A stretch of DNA of 64,000 nt from Cherax quadricarinatus (lineage: Eukaryota > Arthropoda > Malacostraca > Decapoda > Parastacidae): assembly GCF_038502225.1 (NCBI RefSeq), contig NC_091311.1, forward strand, positions 38,312,072-38,376,071, written 5' to 3'. Under the pieces are notes generated by a model, which was not told the origin of the DNA, ran no database searches, and saw only the letters and a list, made by a program, of their open reading frames with translations. Within the stretch, counting starts at the first letter, position 1; the number at the start of each line of letters is the position of its first letter. The position numbers and the translations under genes were made by a program. Positions 1 to 10,196 of this stretch are shown in pieces.

Positions 1-18
1 TGGCATGAATGGTGATGT

Positions 19-153
19 GAGCACAGAACAATATCATAGACGTGAGAGCACAGAACAATATCATAGACGTGAGAGCACAGAACAATATCATAGACGTGAG
101 AGCACAGAACAATATCATAGACGTGAGAGCACAGAACAATATCATAGACGTGA
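19..153. repeat. 27-bp tandem repeat, five copies
   Basis: Five nearly identical 27-bp units (GAGCACAGAACAATATCATA plus GACGTGA) follow one another. Because 27 is a multiple of three an open frame reads through with a 9-residue repeat (STEQYHRRE), but no start context, domain or flanking coding signal supports a gene. This is a short minisatellite at the window edge and may continue to the left. Confidence 0.9.
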
Positions 154-856
154 GAACACATGTTACTGCTATCTTCAGCTGCATCTAGATCAAACAATAG
201 CATATTATAGACTCTATATGCTGTTAAGCTATACAGTAGAGGACATTACCAACTTAACTATCCATTAGACTGTACATCAACATCTTCTATAGCTTCCTCA
301 CCAATGTTTGGGTTATTTCTGACGCTTAGGTGAATTTTAGTATTTTTAACTCTATGATATCACGCACACAGACCTTTGATTAAGTTAATTAATGAAGACT
401 TTTTATAATGCAGTGCTTCATCAAACTGTCAACAAAGATTGATAAAATTAGTAGAAGCAACAACCAACGTTTTAGTCTGCAGAATGGAAGAACAACGCGT
501 GTTTAAGACACAGCAATAAGTGTACACTGAGCTGAAGTAAACAGCGATATATATGTACACTCAGTTGAAGCTAAGAGTGACATACGCAGTGTAATATAAG
601 CTCGGTGACGTCTCAACATCAAGACTGTTCTTGTTCTCGTGCAGCCCCAACACATTTGATTCACTAGTCGTGCCTGCCAACGACGGGCCAACTCCCAGAA
701 AAAAAAAAAAAAGACACGTATTTTCTCAATGTTGCCGCTCTCGTCTACCTAATTAAAAAGAAAGAGAAACCAGTATTTTTTTGTACAAATAAATTTAAAT
801 CTAGTATAATGGTTCTGAATGCACCAGACCTGTGTGACGGCTTGAGATATATGTAC

Positions 857-861
<5 letters not shown>
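154..861. other. No recognisable feature
   Basis: A/T-rich sequence with stop codons in all frames. The only local structure is an A-run near 698-711. I see no repeat family or gene here. Confidence 0.5.

Positions 862-908
<47 letters not shown>
862..908. repeat. (CA)n microsatellite
   Basis: Uninterrupted CA dinucleotides, about 23 units. The Thr-His reading across it is a repeat artefact. Confidence 0.97.
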
Positions 909-910
<2 letters not shown>

Positions 911-1284
911 ACAATAGACTACCGTAAAACATTTCTGATAGGTGCATTTTGTGTGAAATCAATGATATTATGTGAACTTAGAACAATCAAGAAAAAAAAC
1001 TCTTACGTTTTTAAAACCAGTAAAAAAAAAAATGGATTTTGTGAATTGGTTAAAAACTAAAAAAAAAAATAGCGTTATCTTACTTTAAATTCATTCCCAG
1101 GTAGGACTTAACATGTACAGGACCAGTATAAAACATGTGGTAAGCAATACCAGCTACCAGTTTCAATGCTTTGTAAGGGAGAAGGCGGTTATTAACTTAA
1201 TTTAGTGTGTAGAGTATTCCTTGCACAGAGAATGGACAGGGCAGAATACGGCACTACACTGAAGATCCTTAAACACCAACAATA

Positions 1285-1632
1285 ATAAAAATGTGAGGAA
1301 TGAGACACTTGTGCAGTATTTGGGAAACTTTACTGAGGAAACGTTTCGCCAGCCAGTGGCTTCTTGAGTCCAATACAGAAAATAACGGTGAAAGATGAGA
1401 AGTTTGAGGTAATCAATCCCTCAGCTGGAGTCGATGTGTTCAGTCCCTCAGTATCAAGATTGACGGACTAAACACATCGATTCCACGGTGAGGGACTAAT
1501 TACCTCAATCTCCTCTTCATCTTCCATCGCTCATCCCCGTATTGGAAGCCACCGGCTGGCGACACGCTTCCTCAATTAATATTGCCCAAGTGTCTCATTC
1601 CTCAACTCGCCGATTTTCTGAACCATTAACAT
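1285..1632 (-). mobile_element. Penelope/hammerhead-family palindromic element (degenerate)
   Basis: Left and right ends are inverted copies: the left reads GAGGAATGAGACACTTG and the right reads CAAGTGTCTCATTCCTC. Inside the left end, on the - strand, is the family core in damaged form: CTCAAGA instead of CTGANGA, a GCCACTGGCTGGC stem region, then GAAACGTTTC. The right side continues into the family's terminal hairpin region (TTTTCTGAACCATT). The 16868-17092 element has the same architecture but is better preserved. Boundaries are approximate, and I did not find a convincing target duplication. Confidence 0.65.
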
Positions 1633-2279
1633 CACACAATGACAACAACAGCTGCACCAGTGGAGACCATGACGTTATTACACAGCTCTTCCGTTTATCA
1701 TCAATCATCAATATAGTCAACAATTATACAAATACAGTTAGGATACTAAATGACTGATGAAGGCATGAGAAAGGTGAAGTCAGGAGATACTTGTCCTGTT
1801 TCCTGACAAACCTCACCCAACCTATCATATCAGCCACAACCTTCACTATACTCCTCTAAGCACTCAGTTTTCTTAGATACCGTCAAAGTTTCATGCTTAA
1901 TTTCCTTCTTGGCACCTCTAGCACATCTAATGCTCCTCTTGGGTGCCATGGTTAATATCCAGAGATTGAGACAGGAGGAATAACACCTCCAAAACTGACT
2001 GAGTCAAAACAACTTCAGCATGGGTGTTGTTTACATAATAGGGTGATACAAGGCCTTCCCATAAAAATAACGAACTTGCCCATAAGGTAACCATAGTGCA
2101 GAGGGAAGGGGAAACATTGTATCCCAAGGAAAGTGGCGGACAATTGATGTATTATTTCCTATTCAAATAGGAACTAGCAGATCAAGGGTGCCTCATAACG
2201 AAATGTGTAAATTCAGGCATATTTATGGAGACAGTAACAAGATGTAAGTATCACTAGAAGTACTGTTTCTATGGTGATG
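1633..2279. other. No recognisable feature
   Basis: Apparently unique A/T-rich sequence. No frame has coding character and no repeat family used elsewhere in the window matches. Confidence 0.45.
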
Positions 2280-2606
2280 TTAATGACATAATAATGATGA
2301 TAATAATAATAACTCTATTTACTATAAGTACATGTACAAGGTATTCAAGCCTAGCTGACATCAATGACATACTACTATATAGAAAGCCGCTTGTTATGCA
2401 GAACATTTCGGGCAAATTAGATCAGTTTTGTCCCAGGATGCGACCCACACCAGTCGACTAACACCCAGGTTCCCATTTTACAGATGGATGAACATAGACA
2501 ACCGGTGTAAGGAAACACGTTTAATGTTTCCACCCCTTCGCTAGGAATCGAACCCGGACCCTCACTGTGTGAAGCGAGAGCTTTTGTCACCAGGCCACGG
2601 GGTACC
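2280..2606 (-). mobile_element. tRNA-derived SINE
   Basis: Read on the - strand it starts with a tRNA-like head (CCCCGTGGCCTGGTGAC as A-box region near 2590-2602, and a good B box GGTTCGATTCC at 2544-2554). A tRNA-unrelated body follows and it ends in an (ATT)-rich tail at about 2288-2317. Head, body and simple-repeat tail in that order are the hallmarks of a SINE made by RNA polymerase III and mobilised by a LINE. The tail motif shows one way that (ATT)n runs arise in this genome. I cannot name the family. Confidence 0.8.
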
Positions 2607-3329
2607 GTGGACAAAGACAGGGCCATACACTGGAACATTATATCTTCAAGTGTTCAAACATCCAGCCTTCCAGAGACACTTCCTTGCAAACCCTACAGTA
2701 CATGATAAAATATTTCAGTGCTAATGATATCTGAAAGCTTGAGAGTATAACCACGTTTTGGGTCTACTAGATAAATGAATCATTCTTAAAGAGTCTGCAA
2801 CCCTATTACGACTAACATTTAAGTAGTAATAAGATACTTAAATGTTTTTGAGATTTAGTCCACATTGCAATGTGTTCGTTAGTTACACGAAGAAACTGTA
2901 ATATATGAAATGACTGTAATATATTTGTGTGTGTGTGATGGAACAATACCCAGTCGCATACAGTCAAAACCCATTGTGACCTCTGTAATTCTGTTTTTTT
3001 TTTTTTTTTTTTGCGCTGCTGCTGACGGGATGAGCTGCGGGTGCGCAATAAACTAGCAACTCAGGCGACACAATAAATAACCACGGAGAGCTCTAATGCA
3101 AAGTATTATGTAACATGGTTCATTTTTCCTCCTGTTTGCAACTTGCTGCCTCATATAATACTACTTTCCTCGTGCAATGTGATAATGGAAAACAAAATTT
3201 AATTAGTGTTTTACTGATGTTCTTGTGTTGCACGAGAGTCAGATGGCAACTCTATAATTCAAGAAACACTTTACAATATCCCTGTTTCATTTATGTTTTC
3301 AAATTTCGGCTGTGCCCTCGTGTTCCTGT
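2607..3329. other. No recognisable feature
   Basis: Contains a T-run (about 2994-3012) but no domain-bearing frame and no match to the repeat families found elsewhere in the window. Confidence 0.45.
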
Positions 3330-3500
3330 TTCCCGCCTCTCAAGCAATCTCCTTGTCTACCCTATCAATTCTTTTAAGTATTTTATACGTTGTTATTATA
3401 TCATCCCTAGTACTTCTTTCCTCTAATCTTACCTTAGAACATACCCTTTGACCCCAGGACCAGTCTCCTTGCAGATCTCTGCACGTTTTCAATTGCTTGA
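3330..3500 (-). pseudogene. CR1-like LINE reverse transcriptase C-terminal fragment
   Basis: The - strand translates to RSTRDDIITTYKILKRIDRVD, the conserved region near the C-terminus of CR1/Jockey-superfamily LINE proteins (usually 'L.RRLRGDLI.VYK...GIDRVD'). It abuts a + strand LINE fragment at about 3500, so the two are head to head at a rearrangement or insertion junction. Only about 55 residues remain and there is no complete domain. Confidence 0.7.
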
Positions 3501-4590
3501 CATGCTTGGTAATCCACAGAACCGTATCATCCTTTGCGGATGATACTAGGATCTGCATGAGGCTGTCATCTGCTAAGGACGTCTTTAACCTCCAAGAAGA
3601 TATAAACAAAGTTTTCCAGTGGGCAACGGTAAACAATATGATGTTCAATGAGGACAAATTCCAACTACTTCGTTATGGAAAACTGGAGGAGATAATAACT
3701 AGAACAGAGTATACTACAGACTCTGGCCATACAATAGAGCGGAAAAATAATGTAAGGGACCTGGGAGTAGTAATGCCTGAGGATCTCACTTTCAAGGATA
3801 ACAACAGTGCCACGATCACAAGTGCAAAGAAAATGATAGGATGGATAATGAGAACGTTCAAAACAGAGATGCCAGGCCAGTGATGATCCTGTTCAAATCA
3901 CTTGTTCTCTCTAGGCTGGAATACTGCTGTACATTAACATCTCCGTTCAAAGCAGGTGAAATCGCAGATCTAGAGAGTGTACAGAGATCCTTTACTGCAC
4001 GTATAAGTTCTGTCAAGCACCTGAACTACTGGGAACGCTTGGAAGCACTTGACTTGTAATCGTTAGAACGCAGGAGGGAGAGATATATCATAATCTACAC
4101 TTAGAAAATCCTAGAAGGAATGGTCCCGAATCTGCACACAGAAATCACTTCCTACGAAAGTAAAAGACTGGGCAGGCGATGCAAAATACCCCCAATTAAA
4201 AGTAGGGGCGCCATTGGTACACTAAGAGAAAACACCATAAGTGTCCGGGGCCCAAGACTGTTCAACAGCCTCCCACCAAGTATAAGGGAATTACCAATAG
4301 GCCCCTGGCTGCCTTCAAGAGGGAGCTGACTTTAGTCAGCTCCCTCTTGAAGGCAGCCAGGGGCTGGACATAATCCAACGTACGAACCACAGCCCGGCTG
4401 ATCCGGTACTGACTAAAGTCAGTACCGGATCAGCCGGGCTGTGGTTCGTACGTTGGACTATGTCCGGCCAACAGTAACAGCCTGGTTGATTAGGCCCTGA
4501 TCCACCGGGAGGCCTGGTCGTAGACCGGGCCGCGGGGGCGTTGATCCCCCAAATAACCTCCAGGTAGACTCCAGGTAGGTAGGTATGGTG
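3500..4590 (+). pseudogene. CR1-like LINE 3' half (RT palm to 3' end), frameshifted
   Basis: Starts at the RT catalytic motif SSFADDTRI and continues through the RT thumb (KFQLLRYGKLEE, VRDLGVVMPEDLTF). After a +1 shift near 3860 it carries the C-terminal region LVLSRLEYCCTL and HLNYWERLEALDL, and then GPRLFNSLPPSIRELP. A stop (TAA after EALDL) and a TAG at about 4103 break the frame. The 3' end is the short repeated CTCCAGGTAGACTCCAGGTA motif typical of CR1-type termini. Two snap-back duplications disrupt it at 4303-4465. The same 3' end recurs at 5560, 22100, 36906, 55083 and 61330, so this was a successful family here. Confidence 0.85.
4303..4465. repeat. Two adjacent perfect inverted repeats inside the LINE
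   Basis: The LINE text CCCTGGCTGCCTTCAAGAGG is followed immediately by its reverse complement, centre about 4331. After a few bases a second hairpin is centred about 4417: AGCCCGGCTGATCCGGTACT then the mirror strand. Both centres carry related GACTAAAGTCAG-type palindromes. Other copies of this LINE (for example 37370-37460) read straight through, so the inversions are local. Confidence 0.85.
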
Positions 4591-4639
4591 TGGGTTCCAT
4601 TCTGGTGCTGCTTATTCCATTATGGGTCTGGTCGTGAAT

Positions 4640-5545
4640 GCCTCCTTGCTTATATTTCCGAAAGCTAATATTTAATCTGTCAGACGCGCATTTGCTGTAG
4701 CAATTATTCGGGAGATGTGAGCTCAAGGCAATATGCTAGATACTATGCTCACCCCAAGATCTTTCCCTTTGTGAATAGTGTGCAGCCTTTGCTCCCGAGC
4801 CTGTACTCCGTCTGCGGCATTCTTTGCCCACCTCTACTCTCCATAACTTTATATTTGTTGGGGTTCATTTCCTGTAACCACTTCTCAGACGAGGCCTGCA
4901 GTCTGCAGTCTATCCAAATCTATCTGTAGTCTTTCCTGGTCCTCACCGGTTTGTATTCTCCTTTTTAGTTTCATATCTATCCCATACATCATGTCATGCA
5001 CTAACGAGTATATAAGAAATAGTAGCGGTCCTAGTACTGGACCCTGTGGAACCCCACTCGTCACTCACGATCATTCCGACACTTCTTCTCGAAAAATAAC
5101 TCGTTATTTCCTTCCAGTTAAGCTTTCCTTGATCTATTGTGGTTCCTTTCCTGTTATTCCTACCTTCTCCTCTAGCTTTCATCCCTGTTTCTTATGCGGT
5201 AGTGTGTCAAAACCTTCTTACAGTTTCAAAATATGCAGTCTATCCATCCCCCTTTCTCTCTCTCTCTCTTGCCTCATTTCTGTTACCTTGTACTATACTA
5301 GTAAATCTGTGGTTAAAGTCACCCATGTTCAGCAGTCTTGAGCTTCTCATCATCTCTCTGTTGTTGGTGTCATATACTTCTATTTCCACCTTGGAGTGTG
5401 TCTTGAGTGTGCCTAACATGTAGTCCTCTGCTTTCTTCTCTGTTTATTCCCCTCGTCTCCTTAAAACTCCACCAGTTTTTAATTAGCAATGCTACTCCAC
5501 CTCCTCGGTTAACTCTGTCTTTCATTCATAAGCTGACACCCAGCT
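4640..5545 (-). pseudogene. CR1-like LINE remnant (endonuclease and RT pieces)
   Basis: On the - strand about 5470-5545 encodes DRVNRGGGVALLIKN, the middle of an APE-type endonuclease domain, and about 5310-5330 retains a damaged GDFNH-like motif. RT follows at about 5070-4860 with TSGVPQGPVLGPLLF and then RLQIDLDRLQ. The region between the endonuclease and the RT palm is shortened and the FADD motif is missing (deletion after 'MKLKRR'). Several in-frame stops are present. It is closest to the + strand copy at 17200-17977, which shares the downstream KNAADGVQ-type sequence. Confidence 0.75.
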
Positions 5546-5549
5546 GGAA

Positions 5550-5740
5550 AGATCTCATCGGTTACTGACCTAAAGTCAGCACCCGATAAGCCAGGCTGTG
5601 GTTCGTAAGTTGGACTACGTGCGGCCAGCTGTAACAGGCTGGTTGAGCAGGCCCTGATCACCAGGAGGCCTGGTCAGGGACTGGGCCTCGGGGGCATTGA
5701 CCCCCGGAACATCCTCCAGGTAGACTTCAAGTAGAGTGAC
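5550..5740 (+). mobile_element. CR1-like LINE 3' end fragment
   Basis: About 190 bp match the terminal part of the family at 3500-4590 (GGCTGTGGTTCGTAAGTTGG, then GGAGGCCTGGTCAGGGACTG), ending in the same CTCCAGGTAGA repeat. It is strongly 5'-truncated, as expected from incomplete target-primed reverse transcription. Confidence 0.85.
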
Positions 5741-5899
5741 TGCTTTAGTCCTGACGAAGTCATACAAATTGTATCACAATATCAGCTCCACCGAAGTTCC
5801 TCTCCTTTCCCTTCAGTCGCATAGAGACATGTTGACCATGATGACAGGGTCAGTATGGGGGGTTTCCCCGTTGGCAGGGTAATCGTGGCTCCATCTTTA

Positions 5900-6115
5900 A
5901 GATGTCACTGTTATCAAGGCCCGTCCACACGGTGTCAGTGTCAACATGGCCCTATACACACAATGTCAGTGTCATCATGACCCTGTCTACACTGTGTCAG
6001 GGCCATCATGGCCCTGTCCACACGATATGTCAGCATGGCCCCGTCCACACGGTGTCAGTGTCAGCATGGCCCCGTCCACACGGTGTCAGTGTCAGCATTG
6101 CCCCGTCCCCACGGT
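5900..6115. repeat. Degenerate ~31-bp minisatellite
   Basis: About seven diverged units of the type CACGGTGTCAGTGTCAGCAT plus GGCCCCGTCCA. The open reading across it (TVSVSTWPYT-like repeats) is driven by the repeat and shows no domain. Confidence 0.8.
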
Positions 6116-6294
6116 ATAAGGGATCATTCATCACCAGAGGCAGCCACCAGCACCACTCTTTGTGCCGCCTTCACCCGTGGGTAATGGTGACAGACAACAC
6201 ACCCACTTAACCCCTGCAGCCCCACACAATACTCCTGGGCTACTGCACCGTCCCCCACCCCTGAAGGCCTGCCCTTCCCCAAGCACTGTATGTC

Positions 6295-6344
6295 TCGAGC
6301 AGGTTTAGCTCTTCCTCATGAATGCAATAATAATAATAATAATA

Positions 6345-6420
<76 letters not shown>

Positions 6421-6431
6421 CAACAACAACC
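6295..6431. repeat. (AAT)n/(AAC)n microsatellite with retroposon-tail flank
   Basis: (AAT)n with one AGT interruption runs from 6326 to about 6416, then AAC units to 6431. The bases just upstream (AGGTTTAGCTCTTCCTCATG) resemble the flank of the (ATT)n at 16258 on the opposite strand, which suggests the microsatellite is the tail of a retroposon. Asn and Leu homopolymer frames across it are artefacts. Confidence 0.85.
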
Positions 6432-7150
6432 ATCCCCGCACCAGCCTTCCGCTAGTCTCCCCTTCCCATTCCCCTCTCCCTCTCTGGGCCCCCATTCCCC
6501 TTCCTACCATTTCTCCCCATTTCCTCTAATTCTCCTTCTCTTCTTCCCCTAACAGGGCCCAGCCCCCACATTAGGGTGTGGGCGAAGGTTAAGTGAGATA
6601 AATGTGTAAGACGCACCCCGGAAATGAATGGAAATAAAGAGTAATCAAAACAGTAATTTAAAACAAGGAGTGCTAAGCGATTGAGTCAATTTCCGGTTGA
6701 AAATGTTTTACATTGACTTTCAGAGACGTGAGAGAAACGTTGCAGCACCTCAAGTGTGTGCTTTCACAGAGAGACAGAGAGATAACGTCTCAACGAGATG
6801 CTTTGCTCTCAGATTTAATACTGATGAAGTAGGAAACGTGCGCTCTCAGAAACAGAACCGATAAACTAGCTAACTTGTTCTCTCAAAACGAGAACTTATG
6901 AAATACCTCTCACGTGTTCTCAAAGACAGAACTGCAGAACCACCTGCAGTGTGCTCTCAGAGAGTACATTACAACTCTGACAAGCTCCCTGACACTTCAC
7001 AGAGGTGGTGTGGGTGGAAGGTGAGGTTGCATTTCTGCAGGTGATGGGCTCTTCATTCCAAAAGCGGGAGTTATCCAACCCCTTCGTTTCGATCACAACT
7101 GATCCGCGAATTAAAATCAAAATGAAGAAAAGAGAGGTGCAGAACGAGCT
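6432..7150. other. No gene seen
   Basis: Sequence with loosely recurring GCTCTCAGA-type motifs every 50-60 bases between about 6770 and 6965, too diverged to define a unit. No coding signal. Confidence 0.4.
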
Positions 7151-7159
7151 TCATTTTTT

Positions 7160-7215
7160 TTACCACCACAACGTTTCGCTCTGCGTAGAGCTTTATCACG
7201 TCTTGACAGAGAGAA
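7160..7215 (-). mobile_element. Hammerhead-like relic of the Penelope-like family
   Basis: On the - strand: GTGATAA, a stem AGCTCT-ACGC-AGAGC, then GAAACGTTG. The stem still pairs but the CTGANGA strand has decayed. No matching second end was found. Confidence 0.5.
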
Positions 7216-7568
7216 AAGTTATCGCAAATAATTTTAGCCATCACCAACTGCAGACGGAGGACCGAGCCTCCACTGCTTCTTTCCCTGAATAGTCAAAACT
7301 GGTCTCGTACTTTATTAAATACAAAAAATAGTTATGCAGCGATATTTCGCTAACCTGAAAATACAACAAGGCTTCCCCGTTACTTTCAGAACGCCAGCTG
7401 ATCCATCTGCTCATGCTGTCATCTAATAAAAGTCATTGTTAACATCTCATGGAATAAAATCAACGCAGGCTGTTACTAGGAATCAGCAACACCTGCTGAT
7501 ATAGGTCAAACTAAATGAAAAGATTATCAAGAGAATTACTGTTAATACCTTGCATCACTGCCTACATT

Positions 7569-7569
7569 G

Positions 7570-7624
<55 letters not shown>

Positions 7625-7685
7625 GTTGTTGTTGTTGCTGTTGTTGTTGTTGTTGTTGTTGTTGCTGTTGTCATTGTTGTTGTTG

Positions 7686-7750
<65 letters not shown>

Positions 7751-7761
7751 GTTGTTGTTGC

Positions 7762-7795
<34 letters not shown>

Positions 7796-7823
7796 GCTGT
7801 TGTCATTGTTGTTGTTGTTGTTG

Positions 7824-7881
<58 letters not shown>
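7569..7881. repeat. Compound (ATT)n/(GTT)n microsatellite
   Basis: Blocks of ATT alternate with blocks of GTT that contain GCT and CAT interruptions, in the order ATT, GTT, ATT, GTT, ATT. The two GTT blocks carry the same interruption pattern (TTGCTGTTG...GTCATTGTTG), so the compound block was duplicated as a unit of about 140 bp. Long Leu, Tyr, Cys and Ile frames are artefacts. Confidence 0.95.
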
Positions 7882-7882
<1 letters not shown>

Positions 7883-8635
7883 TTCAGATACATTTCAACA
7901 CAGCTGAATACATTCACAGTGTAGTCACACTGCCAGTGTTCACCACAAGTGTTCCAAGAGACCAGAGACTAGCTTTACTGTGCACCACAGACGCCTTCAT
8001 TCAATTCCAGGGAAGTTTTCAAGGGTTCGAACCCTTAGTCGACCTGTTATTCTCGTGGACATTTTCTAAATAACCAAGGAATTAACAGAGTCTGAGACAG
8101 GTGCAGTATTTTCACCTCTGCCTGTGTTCTTCTGGGGATTAACCGAAAACTCACCGGTTCTGAGTTCCAATAGCCAGTGAAGTGACACAGTCAGAACAGA
8201 AACCACTGTTGGTATTTTATACCATATTGAGCATAGAGAACTTTGGTATCAATTTTAAACTTTATCACAGACAGAGTCAGACATAAAACAATTTTCAGCT
8301 TACAGTTCAGGTGGTTCATAACTCCCATACAGTTCTCATTCCTATTTATCCCCACGTTTCCCATGTATTCTAATAGACTTAAAGAAAAAGTTTAGTCCCC
8401 AAGCAAAAATGTATTAATAAAATGCTCATTCTACCTTTCTATTTTTGTTTTTCAACTTGAAGTTATTTTGTCCTTTTCATGCCAACTAAATTTCAACTTC
8501 CTCTCGTCACATCCTTGCTGCAGTACTCAAAAAGGCATGCCTCTCACGCATGCAAAATTGTCGGCACCACTAAACTCTGATACATTCCTTGTTTAGCATT
8601 AATTCATAACTTTCCGTAGATGTTTCAGCACTCCT
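7882..8635. other. No recognisable feature
   Basis: A/T-rich, apparently unique sequence. No coding frame or known repeat recognised. Confidence 0.4.
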
Positions 8636-8639
8636 GCTA

Positions 8640-9270
8640 TTTTTTTCTCTTGTTCTGTCACTGATCTGCAGATACATTCACTAGTATATATATATAAATA
8701 TATTCACCTCTTTCTTTCTGTATGCTTTCATCATTACCTCTAACCTTTCTTCTCATATATTTCTATTTATTTTTACCATCTTATTGTCCTTTTCTGGATT
8801 CATTATAAACTTCTTTTTGACGTATCCTTTTAAACTCCTTCACCAACTTCCGGAGATTGTTTTACGAATCTCCAAACAGTACCACGTCACCAGAAACAGA
8901 AAATGAAACAATTCACGCATTGTACCAGATTCAGTATATTTTTTTCTTTGATAAATTAGACACATGTGCAACTCTTGGGTATCTTTAAAGATACCCAAGA
9001 GTTGCACATGTGTCTAATTTATCAACATGTCGGTTCTCTGAACCATTCATCTACGAATATTTTTTTTTATTTGGAATCACACCTCTCCCTGACACAAGAA
9101 ATCATTCCTCACTACCACGTCTGTAAACAAATTAACAATATTGGTGACTTCACACATCCTTGTTTAAGATCAACTTTGACCTGAAGACGCACTCCTTCTC
9201 TTTCAGCTAGAACCTGTTCAGGTCAGGGTCTCAATACAGCTTCCAACATGCGTGTAACGGGACCTGATGC
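8640..9270 (-). pseudogene. LINE reverse transcriptase fragment, interrupted
   Basis: Read on the - strand from about 9260, the frame gives LKQGCVKSPILL (the RT 'QGC.MSPLLFN' motif). After the inserted palindrome it continues VVLFGDS..NLRKLVKEF, equivalent to the 'ADD..L..DSEE.LQ.LV.EF' palm region. Stops and shifts are frequent. It resembles the LINE at 14637-16257 in motif spacing, but whether it is the same family is uncertain. A 120-bp palindromic element splits it. Confidence 0.65.
8936..9068. mobile_element. Palindromic Penelope-like terminal element
   Basis: A perfect 74-bp palindrome (8950-9023) joins two copies of the family's 3' end head to head: AGACACATGTGCAACTCTTG and its complement, centre TTTAAA. 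The right side continues into the terminal hairpin GGTTC-TCT-GAACC and CATTCATCTAC. An A/T-rich possible target duplication (ATATTTTTTT) lies on both sides, at about 8937 and 9057. The ribozyme-like core itself is missing, leaving only the tails. Confidence 0.75.
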
Positions 9271-9279
9271 ATCTTCCTT

Positions 9280-9490
9280 TTTTGACTCACGAGTCCTGAT
9301 GGAGGCCACAACCACGCTGGTGTGGGATTCGTTTGTAAAAACCTGCATTTGTAGTCACAGTGGTGGCTCATACTAACCTTCCCATGTATATAGAAATATA
9401 CCTAGTTTTATCAAACTTAGAACCAGCTGACCGAGTTGTTAAACGCACTGGCCATAGGTTCAAATCCCCACCCGTTCCCTGGTTCCTTCC
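9280..9490 (+). mobile_element. tRNA-like SINE (same family as 15480-15890)
   Basis: The body GTAAAAACCTGCATTTGTAG and ATATACCTAGTT match the inner part of the 15480-15890 element. It is followed by a tRNA-like segment, A-box region at about 9424-9450 and B box GGTTCAAATCC at 9457-9467. In this family the tRNA-like part lies downstream of the body, the reverse of a standard SINE. Confidence 0.7.
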
Positions 9491-9899
9491 TTTCTCGTCG
9501 ATAAATATCTTACGAGGTTCATAATGTAATTTTTTAATAGTTCTTTCAAGGTTACTAAAACTAATTTATTTTCAAGGTAGGTTCTTCTAGATTCCAGTAG
9601 GTTAGATTAGGCTAGGCTGTAATAGGGCTGGGTCATATAAAATTATAAAGACGTATATTTACCAGAGTTATGCAGATCTAATACAATTGCCGTAAACCGT
9701 CTGGCAACGAGGTGGCCGAAAATAATCACGAAACCTTTAATCTGCATGATTATCATACGTGATGCACAAACTGGATTCTGGTGATACAGATGCATCCCAG
9801 CAATGTCAACTCTCTTCTGAGATTTGATGAACTTTACGCTTAGTGTGGTAATTAAAATATTGGTGGAGGTCACGAACCTCTGCTTCAGATTCAGTTTTC
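9491..9899. other. No recognisable feature
   Basis: No coding frame with domain character; a GGTTAGATTAGGCTAGG-like low-complexity patch lies near 9600. Confidence 0.4.
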
Positions 9900-10196
9900 G
9901 ATGTCCCTTCTGGAATCCTATATAAACACCTGGGATGAGCAGCAGTGTAAAGTACTGACACAGTAGTCATGAAACACAAATGCAGTTCTAGGGAATCCTT
10001 TGCTGACGACGTTTCGCCCACGCTGTGGACTTTATCAAGTCAGAATCATCAAGACTACAGTATTGAACGCTGGCTTACAGGCTCAGGGACTGATTATCTC
10101 ATCTTCTACTGTCTTCGTACATCATCTCTGTATGGAACTTTAAAAGCCACTGCTTTACGAAACATCTTCCAATAAAGATGTACAGGTGTTGCGCAA
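9900..10196 (+). mobile_element. Penelope-like repeat unit with two hammerhead-like relics
   Basis: A TATA-like CCTATATAAACACC near 9920 precedes two ribozyme-like remnants. On the - strand at about 10007-10052 are CTTGATAA, a GTCCACAGCGTGGGC stem and GAAACGTCGTC. On the + strand at about 10139-10196 are a decayed first strand, ACGAAACATC and the family tail AATAAAGATGTACAGGTGTT. The TATA-to-core order matches the 400-bp units at 40376-41950. The unit abuts the CR1 copy that begins near 10197. Confidence 0.6.

Noticed and set aside
2540..2605. Functional tRNA genes at SINE heads (also 9424, 15534, 15865, 28780, 59301, 63112)
   Set aside because: A and B boxes are present but acceptor stems do not close, and bodies or tails of retroposons are attached.
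4717..5423. + strand frames of 70-116 codons
   Set aside because: They are the opposite strand of a decayed CR1 endonuclease and RT fragment.
6818..6842. CTGATGAAGTAGGAAACGTG as another hammerhead-like core
   Set aside because: The two strands are only five bases apart and no stem II can form; no family tail follows. Probably chance.
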